NCBI RefSeq assembly: GCF_002894645.1
Contig: NZ_NCQY01000030.1
Coordinates: 194,302 to 258,301 of the forward strand
Direction of reading: 5' to 3'
Length of the DNA: 64,000 nt
Source of the DNA: Salinibacter altiplanensis
GTDB lineage: Bacteria; Bacteroidota; Rhodothermia; Rhodothermales; Salinibacteraceae
Shown one piece after another: positions 27,975-37,824 of the stretch. Position 1 is the first letter of the stretch, and each line of letters starts with the position of its first letter. Both the position numbers and the translations under genes were made by a program. The notes below the pieces were generated by a model. It searched no databases. It worked only from the letters and a program-made list of their open reading frames with translations, and was not told the origin of the DNA.

Positions 27975-30563
27975 CTACAGGATTTGACCGAGGTGAATGG
28001 CGTTGAGGAAGAGCCCGTTGGTGCCGTACCAGAAGGCTCGGAAGTTGGGGTTGTCCATGAAGAGGATCACCTGGCCTCCGCCCACCTCGTGCGCCTCAAT
28101 GGACGCGGCCCCACGGGCCTGCACCTTCTGCTCTTCGGAGAGGTAGCCGCTCAGGCGCGGCGTCTCGTCATACGTGCCCACACTCGCCCCCGGCTCGTCG
28201 CTCGGGTCGTAAAAGCCAGTCCCCACACGGAAGACGGGCACGCTCTCGCCGTAGCCGTAAGCAATCGGGTGCGTGGGGTCGAGGTTCGTTTCGAAGATGG
28301 ACCCGCCAATGCCCTGAGCCCCATAGGCATTGTCCAGGTCCGCATACGACTGGTTCTGGACCAGCGAATCCACGTCCAGCTCACGCTCCTCCAGGTCCAC
28401 CATGCCCTGTTCGATGGGCCACTCCACAGCGTCCTCCACGCCGATGAGTGTGCCGCCATTCTGGACCCAGCTCTCCACCTTCTCTGTCGGCAGGTCGTCG
28501 AATCGGCCTCCGGCCAGCACCATGGTGTTGTACCGGTCGAGGTCCGCGTATTGTACGTCGGACAGGTCGACCAGAGACACCGGCACGTTCATGCGCTCAC
28601 TGAGGAGGTGCCACACCTCGCCGGCATTGTAGGGACTCGTGCCGCTGTACCGCGAGCCGCCGCCCGTCCCCGTGATGATCGCCACCTTCGGGGGCTCCAG
28701 AATGGGGGAATTTCGACTGCCAAGGTCCGGCCCCGCTGGCGTCATTCCCTGGTCCACGGCGTAGACGTCGATGTAGTCGTCCGCGGCGATGCGCTGGACC
28801 ACTTCGTGAATGCTATCGGCGGCCACGTCGCGCTGCTCCACCTGCACGACAATGGCGCCCCGGTCAAACGACTGAGTCGACCCGTTGACGCGCGCCGTGA
28901 ACGGGTCGGTCATCACACGGGGACGGATGTCGTTGTTGTGGAGCCGCTGCACCGCCCGCGGGGCGTAGTACTTGCCCCAGGGCAGCACGTAGGTGTACTC
29001 GGAGCGCCCCCCTACGACCTCCCCACTTTCGTACCTCGGGTCTTGAAGCCGCTGCCCCTGTGCCGGCGCGTCGGAGACGGCCGCGTGGTCGACGCCGAAG
29101 GCCAACGGCAGGCTCCAGGTGGAGACGTCGTAGAAGATCGAGTCGGGGTACGAAGAGGTGCGCTCCATCGCCGCCTTCACGAACCGGCCCTGCGGCTGGT
29201 CAAGCGGGACCATGTAGGCCTCTCCGGGGCGGAACGTCTGGCCGTCGGCCTGGACTTGCTCACCAAGATCAAACATGCGCACCTCGTGGCGGTCGAGCAC
29301 CTGGGCGAGGGCGTGGGCGCGGGTCCGCTGCTCCGTCCGATCGACCACGTACGCTTCCGTCTCGGTGTCCTGCAGGGCCTCGTCCCGGTTGGCGAAGAAG
29401 TCGCGCTGGTACTCCAGCAGGTCGGTTCGCAGTTCCACGACGGCCCGCATCGTCGAGAGCGAGGTCATGAATTGGTTGCGCACCGTGAAGGGATAGGTCA
29501 GTTCGCCCTTGCTCGTCTCCTGCAGCAGCGCCCGCGAGGAGGCCTGCTCGAAGAGAATTCCGATTGAGCCGTTGACGTCGGGATACGTGGATCCCTTTCC
29601 GTAGTAGAAGTCGTCAAACGTCTCTCGGGTGTAGTAGAGGGAGCCGATCTGGTCGAGGTAGTCGCCGTGGCGCTCCGCGATGCGGCCGGTCAGCTCCTGA
29701 TTCATCTCCGGAGTGTTGGGGTTCGTACGGCTCTGCACCCCCGGCTGGAAGAAGTAGGTCGCCTCCGAGCCCATCTCGTGGAAGTCGGTAAGCACCTGCG
29801 GCTTCCAGTTGTGGAAGTAGTCGAGACGCCCCTGCGAGGCCGGATGCTGAGCGGGCAGCCAGTCGCGGTTCAGATCAAACCAGTAGTGGTTGGTGCGCCC
29901 GCCCGGCCACGGCTGATTGTGCTCGCGGTCCTGCGGGTCGGCCGTCGGCGTGCCGCCCCGATTGCCGTTCACCCAGTCCACAAAGCGGTCGCGCCCGTCG
30001 GGATTGAACATTGGGTCGATGAGGGTCACGGCGTTTTCCAGGGCCGCGTCGACGTCCGGCCCATTGCCGGCCGCCAGGTGGTACAGGAGCAGAATCGCGG
30101 CCTCCGTCGCACTCGCCTCGTCCCCGTGGACGCCGTACCCCATGAGTACGACGGCCGGACGATCCTGCAGGGCGTCGTCCGACACTTGATTCGGCGCGGT
30201 AGTGGCCTGCCGGTTGGCACGTTGGATCTGATCCAGGTTGTCCTGATTGTCCGTGCTCGTCACGACGGCGTGGATGAGCCGCCGCCCTTCGTAGGTGCGA
30301 CCGTGCTCCCGCAACTGCACCCGGTCGCTCGCCTCCGCGACCGCCTCAAAGTAGCGGACGACCTGGGCCGGACGCGTGTGACGGGTCCCAATCTCGTGGC
30401 CGATGACCTCCGTGGGGGTGGGAATGGCATCGTCATAGCTGTCGGTGCCCGGGAGCGGAGTCTCCATGGCCAGTGGGAGGTCCTGTGCCGCTACAGGACC
30501 GGCGGTAAGGGAGACGGCGAGGAACAGAAGGAGCCAATACGAACGCGGTGCGGGGATGCCCAT
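27975..30563 (-). CDS. Secreted M14-family zinc metallopeptidase
   Basis: An 862-residue exported carboxypeptidase-like enzyme. A signal peptide (MGIPAPRS..LTAGPVAAQD, cut near residue 27) precedes the M14 catalytic domain: zinc ligands H146 and E149 in GVHGDE and H262 in DFHEMG, substrate-side residues in NPDGRDRF and DLNRDW, and a catalytic-Glu region GILFEQASSR (about 335-345). The C-terminal ~300 residues include a ThuA/glutaminase-like Rossmann segment (VAIITGTGGG, then MVLAGGRFDDL and GGTLIGVED). This long M14 form is common in Bacteroidota and their relatives and is expected to degrade peptides outside the inner membrane. The start ATG at 30563 gives the signal peptide. Confidence 0.92.
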   Translation of the reverse strand: MGIPAPRSYWLLLFLAVSLTAGPVAAQDLPLAMETPLPGTDSYDDAIPTPTEVIGHEIGTRHTRPAQVVRYFEAVAEASDRVQLREHGRTYEGRRLIHAVVTSTDNQDNLDQIQRANRQATTAPNQVSDDALQDRPAVVLMGYGVHGDEASATEAAILLLYHLAAGNGPDVDAALENAVTLIDPMFNPDGRDRFVDWVNGNRGGTPTADPQDREHNQPWPGGRTNHYWFDLNRDWLPAQHPASQGRLDYFHNWKPQVLTDFHEMGSEATYFFQPGVQSRTNPNTPEMNQELTGRIAERHGDYLDQIGSLYYTRETFDDFYYGKGSTYPDVNGSIGILFEQASSRALLQETSKGELTYPFTVRNQFMTSLSTMRAVVELRTDLLEYQRDFFANRDEALQDTETEAYVVDRTEQRTRAHALAQVLDRHEVRMFDLGEQVQADGQTFRPGEAYMVPLDQPQGRFVKAAMERTSSYPDSIFYDVSTWSLPLAFGVDHAAVSDAPAQGQRLQDPRYESGEVVGGRSEYTYVLPWGKYYAPRAVQRLHNNDIRPRVMTDPFTARVNGSTQSFDRGAIVVQVEQRDVAADSIHEVVQRIAADDYIDVYAVDQGMTPAGPDLGSRNSPILEPPKVAIITGTGGGSRYSGTSPYNAGEVWHLLSERMNVPVSLVDLSDVQYADLDRYNTMVLAGGRFDDLPTEKVESWVQNGGTLIGVEDAVEWPIEQGMVDLEERELDVDSLVQNQSYADLDNAYGAQGIGGSIFETNLDPTHPIAYGYGESVPVFRVGTGFYDPSDEPGASVGTYDETPRLSGYLSEEQKVQARGAASIEAHEVGGGQVILFMDNPNFRAFWYGTNGLFLNAIHLGQIL

Positions 30564-30987
30564 AGGGAACGAAAACTGGTGCAGGGAACGGTGGTAACAC
30601 TCTCAGAGCAGCCCCCTGAAAGCGTTTTCAGTATACGAAACCGCCCCGGCAGGTGAAATGACGGTCCCGTGAAGATCCCACACCCTCCTCGACGGCCGCG
30701 TGGGCTGTGAGGACTTTACCGCCGGCGTGCCGGTAGCGACAGAGCCGCGAATGTTGACCTGATGCGATCTGCGGTAGATCAACGTGCATTTATCGCGTCG
30801 ACGGTCTCGCAGAATCGCTCACATATGCGAAGGGCCCGCACAGGGTCGATCCGCAAGGCGTCCTAATGTCCGCGGGAAGCAAAAAATGGACAGCGAAATT
30901 TCGCATCCGGTATGAGCTTCTCCCTGTCTCCACAATGGGGGCCGGGGACGACAGGCGTTGAGATTGGCGACCTGAAGATGCTCCACC
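30564..30987. other. Intergenic region upstream of the M14 gene
   Basis: About 420 bases with no gene. A perfect 12-base palindrome GCGAAATTTCGC lies at 30893-30904. The M14 promoter should be near 30600. Confidence 0.4.
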
Positions 30988-31545
30988 TCAGCGCTTTTCT
31001 CGCCGTCGCGCTCGCTGCTCGTTCCGAAAGGCGCAGTAGGCATCAACCTGCGCGAGCCCAAGCTTCGCTTCGATGGCCCGGTTTGTTTTTTGCTGAACTC
31101 GGCGTCGTTCCATCCCTGGTCCCGTCGCCCGAAGCGGACGACAACTGTTTCGCGGAAGGGGGTCACGTAGAGCCGCTGACTGAAGAGGCCGGCGGCTATG
31201 AAGAGATCATCGGGCCCGCCGTCGTAGATCATGCCGTCCGGCCCGTCCGGCTGGAGCGAGGGCGGGGCGTTCTCGAAGGAAGAGACCGTCTTCCACGGCA
31301 GCCAGGGCCGCCGCTCTCGCGAGGGACTTCGTGCCGCTGGCGAGGAAGTGCGGGGCGCTCAAATCGTACCCGTTCTGTTCCTGCTTCAGCACCATGCCTC
31401 CCTCGTCCCGCACGACGAGCGCGTCCCCGGTGTGCACCGCCGAGTAGTCTGCTTCCCTCTGGAGGCGATCCGGCGTCTCGGGCTCGTCCCGGGGCGTGCC
31501 GGGGTCCTGCGCGGAGCAGCCGGAGAATGTACAGCCGCAATATGT
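30988..31545 (-). pseudogene. Decayed beta-lactamase-family serine hydrolase lipoprotein
   Basis: Two ends of one gene remain on the minus strand. The 5' part reads a lipobox-like FSGC, then YSAVHTGDALVVRDEGGMV and PHFLASGTKSLARAAALAAVE, with the SxxK-type nucleophile region SGTKS. After a break near 31230-31280 another frame gives MIYDGGPDDLFIAAGLFSQR and LYVTPFRETVVVRFG, the usual C-terminal end of this family. A run of A residues near 31085-31091 marks a further frameshift, after which NRAIEAKLGLAQVDAYCAF leads to a stop at 30988. Some 200 or more central residues are missing, and the 5' end abuts the transposase-type gene. Confidence 0.65.
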
Positions 31546-31582
31546 CTGTACGGGTGCAGCGCTTCGCTCCCGAAACACTGTT

Positions 31583-32188
31583 ATGACGCGTTACGACGAG
31601 TATCGGTCCGGCACCATCCGCCACGACGATGCGGCTTACTGGCGAGCCGGATGGTATTTTGTGACCGTATGCACGGGGGACCGGCGACCATTTTGGGGGC
31701 GGGTGCAGAATGGCATCCTCCAGGTCTCCGCGGCGGGGTGTATCGCGGCCCGGGAATGGCAACGAACGCCGGCGGTCCGCCCGTACGTCCGATTGGTCGC
31801 GGGGATCGTCATGTCCGGCCACATCCACGGATCGACCAACGAATTCCGATTGTGCGCACATTCCTTTGGGGCCATCATCGGACGATACAAATCGGTGTGC
31901 ACCAAACAAATCCGGAGAGACAAACGGTCCGAATTTGAATGGCAATCCCAGTTCTACGACCGAATCATTCGCGATGCCGAGGCCGTCCGCACCGTCCGGC
32001 AGTACATTTGTGCCACTCGATGGATAGGCCAATTTCGAACGGCCTACCGTCCAGCCGTCGGTCCTGCAGGCGGCTCCACCACCAGCGTCCCGGTGGCGGT
32101 GTGGCCACGCGTCTCGGGCCGGTACATCATCTCCGCCTCCGCAGGCGGGTGTTCAAACGTGCCGGCCGTTGTGGCCCGGGCAACGTAG
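31583..32188 (+). CDS. REP-associated tyrosine transposase (RAYT / Y1_Tnp)
   Basis: A 201-residue HUH-type single-strand transposase related to IS200/IS605 TnpA. Visible motifs are YFVTVCTGDRRPFWG (25-39), the HUH pair in MSGHIHG (H80, H82; the family usually has MPNHIH), and EWQSQFYDRIIRD with candidate nucleophile Y125, followed by the YI segment at 141-142. The usual terminal NP-x-x-W is replaced by ATRWIGQF. The last ~45 residues are read from the antisense of the alpha-2-macroglobulin gene's 3' end, so the protein probably lost its natural end, or stopped earlier in an ancestor. Proteins of this type mobilise or maintain REP hairpins. It adjoins a decayed serine-hydrolase gene. Activity is uncertain. 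Confidence 0.75.
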   Translation: MTRYDEYRSGTIRHDDAAYWRAGWYFVTVCTGDRRPFWGRVQNGILQVSAAGCIAAREWQRTPAVRPYVRLVAGIVMSGHIHGSTNEFRLCAHSFGAIIGRYKSVCTKQIRRDKRSEFEWQSQFYDRIIRDAEAVRTVRQYICATRWIGQFRTAYRPAVGPAGGSTTSVPVAVWPRVSGRYIISASAGGCSNVPAVVARAT

Positions 32189-35100
32189 CTGTAGGTGTGC
32201 TCGCCCTGTCGCAGCTGATCGGCGTAGAGGAGCACGCGATCGTCTTGCGTTTCGGTATGGGTAAAGGAGCCCCACCACCGGCCCGATCCCGTGTCGGCTT
32301 CGTCCAACACGCCCTGGGCACTGGTCGCAAACGCCTCGTTCACCGGTTCGAGGCCGGCGGGAAGCGCGTCGTCGACCACGACGTAGGTGCGGCTCGTCGG
32401 CGAGGCGAGGCGCAGGGTCACCTTCACGAGCTGGCCGGAGTCGAGAGTAATCGTCTTGTTGCCGGTAGTCCGGGGAGCGCCGACCGATTCGCCGCGACTG
32501 TCCAGCCGTTGGAGGGTCCGCTCTACCCGCAGCCCCTGATCGAGGGCATCCTGCGGCGCGCCGGTGTACGTCGTGAGGCGCATCGAGTAGTAGAGACGTC
32601 CGGTACCGTCTTTGGTGATGTCGACCGGCAGTGTGCGGCCTGACGGAAACGCAGCGGTCTCCATCGTCGAGACGGCGGTGCGTAGGCTACGGCCTCGGAA
32701 GGACTCCTCCAGAATCGTCTTGCCCGCCAACTGAACGGACGCCGAGAAGTCCGAGGCGACCTGCTCGTAGGTGTCAACGTATTTCTGAAAGGCCGTCAGC
32801 ACCGCGGCATTGTCCTGGGTCGACGCCCAGTGGCCCTGCTGCCGCCGATCCATGAGGTAGCGGATCATGCGCTGAGCAAGCGGCTGGACGTCGTCGGACG
32901 GGGCGGCCTCCAGGAGCGCGGTGAGGCCGAACGCGGTGGCCCGCACGTCGCTGCTGAAAATCCAGCCGTAGCTGTCATCCTCCAGCGCCTGGAGGTAGGC
33001 CGTCGTGGCTTCCATCCGGACCCGCTGCCGCAACTGCTCGACGAGGCGCGCCTGTATGTCAGGTAGATTCGGCTGATCCGTGAGGAGAAGCGTGCGCAGG
33101 AGGTGGCTCTGCCCCTCCACGCTCGTCGGCGGACGGTCGGCCAGCCAGTTGATCTCGCTCTCCAGGACCTCCCCGTGCCGGGCCAGGGCGAGCAGCATGA
33201 AGGCCCGCGTGTCGCGCCACACGGCCTCGGAATAGTAGTCGGGCCGGTCGCTCCGATTGCGCACCATGTCGGCCACCGCGTCGATCGCGTCCTGGGTGAG
33301 CGGCTGCGGCACCTCGTAGCCCGAAGCATCCGCCTCGGCCAGCGCCATCAGCGTGTAGGCGGTGACGTACGGATTGACGTGGTCGCCGCCCTCCCACAGG
33401 CTAAAGCCGTCGCCCGTCCAGTACGACGAGAGCGAGCCCATCCAGTCCCGGACGGCTTGCGCCCGGCTCTTCTCCTCGAACGCCTGCAGGTCGAACGCGT
33501 CGAGGAGCGCATCGCCCGCCAGGAGGGGCCGGACGCGCGAGGTGGTCTGCTCCAGGCAGCCGTACGGGTATTCGAAGAGGTGCTGCACCGCCCCATCGAG
33601 CCCCGTGAGGGCGGTGCCGGCAAGAGTCACGTCGAACTGGCCGAGGCCGGGCACGCGCTCGTCGGGCACCCGGAGGGCCTCGCGGGCGGTGTCCTGCGTG
33701 GAGGCGAACGTGGCGCTCGCCCGTTTCGTGGTGGGCCGCTTGACCGGAAGGGATTTGACCAGGGCGTCGGTCTGACCGTTCAGCCGGGCCCGGAACGTGA
33801 CGCGGGCCGTGTCCGCGGTGGGGGCCGTCCAGTCGAACCGAACCTCCCGCGTGGCCCCCGCCGGCAATTGCACCGTTTTGGACGAGTCGTTTCGCAGCGC
33901 GAGCTCCTCCGCAGAGGCTTCGACAGTCGCCGTTCCCGCCTCGTCCGACCGGTTTGTGACGAGCACACCGGCCTCGAACTGATCTCCGAGGCGGGCGAAG
34001 CGCGGCAGCGCGGGCGTCTGCACGAGCGGCTTGGTGACGACGACGTCGGTCTGCGCGGCCCCGAACGCCTGGTTTTGCGAGACGGCCGAGGCCATGAGGC
34101 GGAAGGTGGTGAGGCTCTGCGGGAGCTCAAACGTGACCGACGCCTCCCCGTCCTCGTCCGTCCGAAGGGCCGGATTCCAGTGCGCCAGCGGCCGGAAGTC
34201 CTCCCGCACCTCTGATTTTTCCGTGGTGCCGCCCCCGCCCACATCCTCCGCTTTCTGCCCGTAGCTGCGCTGCTCCACGAGGGCGCTCCGCGTTTCGACG
34301 CTCGTCACGCCGAGCGGGCGCGGGCCGTAGAAGGTGTCGAACGGATCGGGCAGCCGGTACCCGATGAGGTCGAGCACGCCCGCATCCGCCGCGCTGAACG
34401 CAATCTCGCCCGGCACGCCGTCCCCCGAGGCGTTCGTAAGCTGAAGGTCGACGTTCACCTCCTCCCCCGGCCGATACGTGTCCCGGTCGGGCTCCACGTC
34501 GACCCGCAGGCGCTTCTGGTCGGGGTCGACCGAGAGGCTCGCGTAGCCGATCTTGAAGCTGGGCGCGCCGGGGTCGCTGCCCGCCTTCGGCGGAGCCGTG
34601 CGGCCCTTCAGCAGGATTACGCTCACGAAGACGTTGGGGAGGTGCGCATCGGTAATTGGGACCTCGACCATCGGCGTGCTCCCGGTCAGCGTCGTGACCC
34701 GGCTCTGGAGGACCCCCTCCCGCTCCACGGTGATGAGCGCGGTGGCCTCCTCGTAGGGCGACTGCACCATGAGGCGGGCCGTCTCGCCGGGCGCGTAGTC
34801 GGTCTTTTCGGGGACAAGGTTGATCCGGTCGTCGTTGTCGCGCTGCCACGCGACGTAGCCCTCGCCCGAGGCGTAGAGGTAGGTCTCGCTGCGAATCGCG
34901 TTGCCCCGCACGTCCCGGCTTTTGGCCCGAAGCCGGTACTGGCCGCCCGCGGGCACCGTCATGCGTAAACGACTCGCCTGACCGGGGTTCGTCGTCACCG
35001 ATGCCGAGCGGACGACCGTCTCGGTGCGCTCGCTGCGCCAGCGGAGGCGCCCGTCGGTCCCCACCTCGCGCACACTGTTCCACTGCAGTCGAACCAGCTC

Positions 35101-37752
35101 CACCGTCACCCCTTTGTCGGACACAGGCGCGCCGTTCGGGTCCACCGTCACCACGTCGACCGCCAGCGTGCTGTCCTGCGTGAGGTCCATGAACGAGGTG
35201 CTCGGCTTGAGGCCGACGTAGAAGCGGCCCGGATGGAGCGTCGCGGTGGTGCGGTCGGAGATTTGCTGCTCGGAGGGGGCGGTGACGGTGCCGCGCCAGA
35301 CGAGCTGGGCCGGGGCGCCCTGCGGATTGCCGGGGAAGCGCGTCCGGGGGGCCTCCGCGCTGCTCGTGCTGTCGAGGGTGGCTTCCCGGCGAAGAAGCGT
35401 TTCGCTGAGGTCATCGGTACCGATGGGGCCGAATTGGTACCCGTCGTACCCGGGTGGTGAATACGATCCGCTGCGCCGGTCCAACTCCACCGTTGCGGGC
35501 TGTCCTTCCATCCCCGCCCCGAACAGGTAGCGGGCGGAGAGGCATCCCCCGAAGAAATCCCCCGCTACGTACGCGTCGCGGGAGGTCTGCGCGTCTACCT
35601 CGAAGGTGGCCCGTCGAAAGGCATTCACCTGAAACGTGCCGGTGGCGATGCCTTCTCGCTCGTACCGGCGCTCCGCAGTAAGCGTCTCGTTGCCCACTCG
35701 TCCTACCCGAACGCGGTAGTCCCCGAGCGACGCGTTTGCCGGGACGGCCCAGTCGAGGTCGAAGGTGCCGAGGTCGCTGGGCTGGAGGCGACGGTCGAGC
35801 ACGGGTTCGTCCCGCGGGTCGCGGACGAGGACCCGCACGCTGTCTCGGATCGACTGCCAGTCGGCGTCGGTCTTGGCCCGCAGGATGCCCTTGAGGTGCA
35901 CTGTCTCGCCGGTTTTGTAGAGGCCGCGGTCGGAGAACACGGTTCCCGTCTCTGTTTTGGGGTCGGGTCGCCAGGAATAGTTCAGGTCGAACCGGTACGG
36001 CTCCGTGCCGTCGTCGTAGCGACTGGTGGTGAAGGCCACGTCGCCCTCGTGCTCGACGACGACGTACTGGGCCGGATTGTCGTACTCATTGGGTTTCTCC
36101 AGCCCCAGTGCATGCCAGCCCGGCGTTTGCGCGCGGCCTTCTTCGTCGGTCGTGCCGCGCCACTGGACCGCATTGCTGTCGTCCCGAAGGGTCACCGCTG
36201 CGCCCTGCACCGGATCGCCGGTGGCCAGTTCAGTGACGACGATCACGTTCTGGTGCGGGCTGAACTTGCCGGTGACGCCGAGCCGAGTCACCTGCGCGAG
36301 CGCCCGGAGGTCACCCTCGGAATCGTCTTCGCGGAGCGGCGGTCGGTTCAGTCGGACTCCCACGATGCCCGTGCCCGTCTCGCCCGTCAGCATCGAGTCG
36401 AGGCGCAGCGGGACGGCCTCCAGCGTGTTGCGCTCGACGGGCAGCTCGTACGTGCGGCGCGCCGCAACGGGGGACCGCGTGGGAACGTCGCTCCCACGGT
36501 CGTAGTCGGTGCGCTCGTCGTAGGTCGGAAGCGCGGGCACGATTTCGTCCGCGGAGAGGCGCTCCATGCCGAGCTGCACCGATTCGACGTTGGTCACCTG
36601 CAGGGGCACCACCGGGTGCTGGTCCGCCTCAATGACCATCATGCCGGTGTCCATGTGGAAGTGCGGCTCGTACGGCCCCGTCCGGAAGGACCGCTGTGCG
36701 TACGACAGCGGCTGCCCGAACTGATCCTCCAGGCCCCGGATCCTCAGCGTGTACCGGGTCTCCGGCTCCAGCGTGACGGGCAGGGAGTGGCTCACGTCCT
36801 CACTGACATCCCGCGCTTCCGCCCCCGCCGACCACTCGACAGCCGGCTCAAACGAAAGGGCCTCGCGCAGCTCTCCGAAGCGCACGGGCGTGCTGAACGA
36901 AAGCGTAATTTCACGGTCCGGCGCGAAGGGCTGGTCGCCGTAGCGCTGCGGCTGGTCGATCTCCGTGAGTTCGGGCGTCGGCCGCACACGGAACTGGATT
37001 CCCTGCTCTTCCCCAAGGCCCAGCTCATAGCCGTCACTGGGCATCCCCTCCTTTACCGTGCCGATGGACTGGCGCGATCCTTGCTTCAGGGAGCGGGCCG
37101 GTTCAAACACGAGCGTACTGTCGCCCTCTCGGCCAATCGTCTCTACCGGGAACGACGCCTCGAAATACTCCGGAACCGCCCCCAGATCGAGAGGCAGACT
37201 GAACGTCAGTCGAATCGTTTGGTCGGGCGCGGCAAAGTCGGCCCCGTCGGCCGGCGAAGACGACACCAGTTGCGGACGCGGCGTTTGGAACGACCAGCTG
37301 TACGGCTCCGATAGGGCCTCTCCATCGAGGTCCGAAACGGTGGAGTCCAGCGTGGCCTCATACTCGGTCGCAGGGCGGAGCGACTCGGACGGCCGGTAGA
37401 CGAGCGTCTGCGTCCCCGCCCACCGCAGCGATCCGGGCACTGCGGGCTCGACCGTAAGGGCGTCCTCGGGCGGGGGCGTCGCCTCCCCGAGCGCGACCAT
37501 CGGGCGGCTGAAGGTGACCGTGATCGGCTGCCTCTCCTGAAGTGACTGCAGCTGTCCCCCGGGCGTGGCGCTGAGGATGCGGAGCGGCCCCTCCAGCGTC
37601 GGCACATAGTCCTCCGCCTGCTCGGGGGCGTCGAGGGCAACCTGGTCCACGGCCACCTCGTCGCCGGACGGGGCGGGTGTTCCCCCTCCACATGACATGA
37701 CAAGAGGAACAAAGAGAACGAGCGCAGCAACCTGACGGAGACCGGGAAACAT
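32044..37752 (-). CDS. Bacterial alpha-2-macroglobulin lipoprotein (YfhM-type)
   Basis: A 1902-residue periplasmic protease trap and colonisation-type defence factor, by family. The N-terminus is a lipoprotein signal (LVMSC, Cys21). Several Ig-like/MG beta-domains follow (about 55-560), then MG and CUB-like parts, the reactive thioester motif GCLEQ (C1399, Q1402) in the alpha-helical thioester domain, and a C-terminal MG10-like region. It lies 136 bases downstream of pbpC on the same strand; the pairing of an A2M gene with penicillin-binding protein 1C is well known and suggests that A2M guards the envelope when peptidoglycan repair is under way. Its last 145 bases overlap the convergent transposase-type gene. 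Confidence 0.95.
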   Translation of the reverse strand: MFPGLRQVAALVLFVPLVMSCGGGTPAPSGDEVAVDQVALDAPEQAEDYVPTLEGPLRILSATPGGQLQSLQERQPITVTFSRPMVALGEATPPPEDALTVEPAVPGSLRWAGTQTLVYRPSESLRPATEYEATLDSTVSDLDGEALSEPYSWSFQTPRPQLVSSSPADGADFAAPDQTIRLTFSLPLDLGAVPEYFEASFPVETIGREGDSTLVFEPARSLKQGSRQSIGTVKEGMPSDGYELGLGEEQGIQFRVRPTPELTEIDQPQRYGDQPFAPDREITLSFSTPVRFGELREALSFEPAVEWSAGAEARDVSEDVSHSLPVTLEPETRYTLRIRGLEDQFGQPLSYAQRSFRTGPYEPHFHMDTGMMVIEADQHPVVPLQVTNVESVQLGMERLSADEIVPALPTYDERTDYDRGSDVPTRSPVAARRTYELPVERNTLEAVPLRLDSMLTGETGTGIVGVRLNRPPLREDDSEGDLRALAQVTRLGVTGKFSPHQNVIVVTELATGDPVQGAAVTLRDDSNAVQWRGTTDEEGRAQTPGWHALGLEKPNEYDNPAQYVVVEHEGDVAFTTSRYDDGTEPYRFDLNYSWRPDPKTETGTVFSDRGLYKTGETVHLKGILRAKTDADWQSIRDSVRVLVRDPRDEPVLDRRLQPSDLGTFDLDWAVPANASLGDYRVRVGRVGNETLTAERRYEREGIATGTFQVNAFRRATFEVDAQTSRDAYVAGDFFGGCLSARYLFGAGMEGQPATVELDRRSGSYSPPGYDGYQFGPIGTDDLSETLLRREATLDSTSSAEAPRTRFPGNPQGAPAQLVWRGTVTAPSEQQISDRTTATLHPGRFYVGLKPSTSFMDLTQDSTLAVDVVTVDPNGAPVSDKGVTVELVRLQWNSVREVGTDGRLRWRSERTETVVRSASVTTNPGQASRLRMTVPAGGQYRLRAKSRDVRGNAIRSETYLYASGEGYVAWQRDNDDRINLVPEKTDYAPGETARLMVQSPYEEATALITVEREGVLQSRVTTLTGSTPMVEVPITDAHLPNVFVSVILLKGRTAPPKAGSDPGAPSFKIGYASLSVDPDQKRLRVDVEPDRDTYRPGEEVNVDLQLTNASGDGVPGEIAFSAADAGVLDLIGYRLPDPFDTFYGPRPLGVTSVETRSALVEQRSYGQKAEDVGGGGTTEKSEVREDFRPLAHWNPALRTDEDGEASVTFELPQSLTTFRLMASAVSQNQAFGAAQTDVVVTKPLVQTPALPRFARLGDQFEAGVLVTNRSDEAGTATVEASAEELALRNDSSKTVQLPAGATREVRFDWTAPTADTARVTFRARLNGQTDALVKSLPVKRPTTKRASATFASTQDTAREALRVPDERVPGLGQFDVTLAGTALTGLDGAVQHLFEYPYGCLEQTTSRVRPLLAGDALLDAFDLQAFEEKSRAQAVRDWMGSLSSYWTGDGFSLWEGGDHVNPYVTAYTLMALAEADASGYEVPQPLTQDAIDAVADMVRNRSDRPDYYSEAVWRDTRAFMLLALARHGEVLESEINWLADRPPTSVEGQSHLLRTLLLTDQPNLPDIQARLVEQLRQRVRMEATTAYLQALEDDSYGWIFSSDVRATAFGLTALLEAAPSDDVQPLAQRMIRYLMDRRQQGHWASTQDNAAVLTAFQKYVDTYEQVASDFSASVQLAGKTILEESFRGRSLRTAVSTMETAAFPSGRTLPVDITKDGTGRLYYSMRLTTYTGAPQDALDQGLRVERTLQRLDSRGESVGAPRTTGNKTITLDSGQLVKVTLRLASPTSRTYVVVDDALPAGLEPVNEAFATSAQGVLDEADTGSGRWWGSFTHTETQDDRVLLYADQLRQGEHTYSYVARATTAGTFEHPPAEAEMMYRPETRGHTATGTLVVEPPAGPTAGR

Positions 37753-37824
37753 CGGAATGAGGGGCGTCGGGAAGTGGGACTGAGATTTCAGAGGGACGCT
37801 GGATGTCGGAATGGATTCGTATCG

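Noticed and set aside
27984..29567. 527-codon plus-strand frame
   Set aside because: Antisense of the M14 peptidase gene; no protein motifs, and composition rich in His/Arg/Val as typical for a shadow.
35896..37314. 472-codon plus-strand frame
   Set aside because: Antisense of the alpha-2-macroglobulin gene, without family features.
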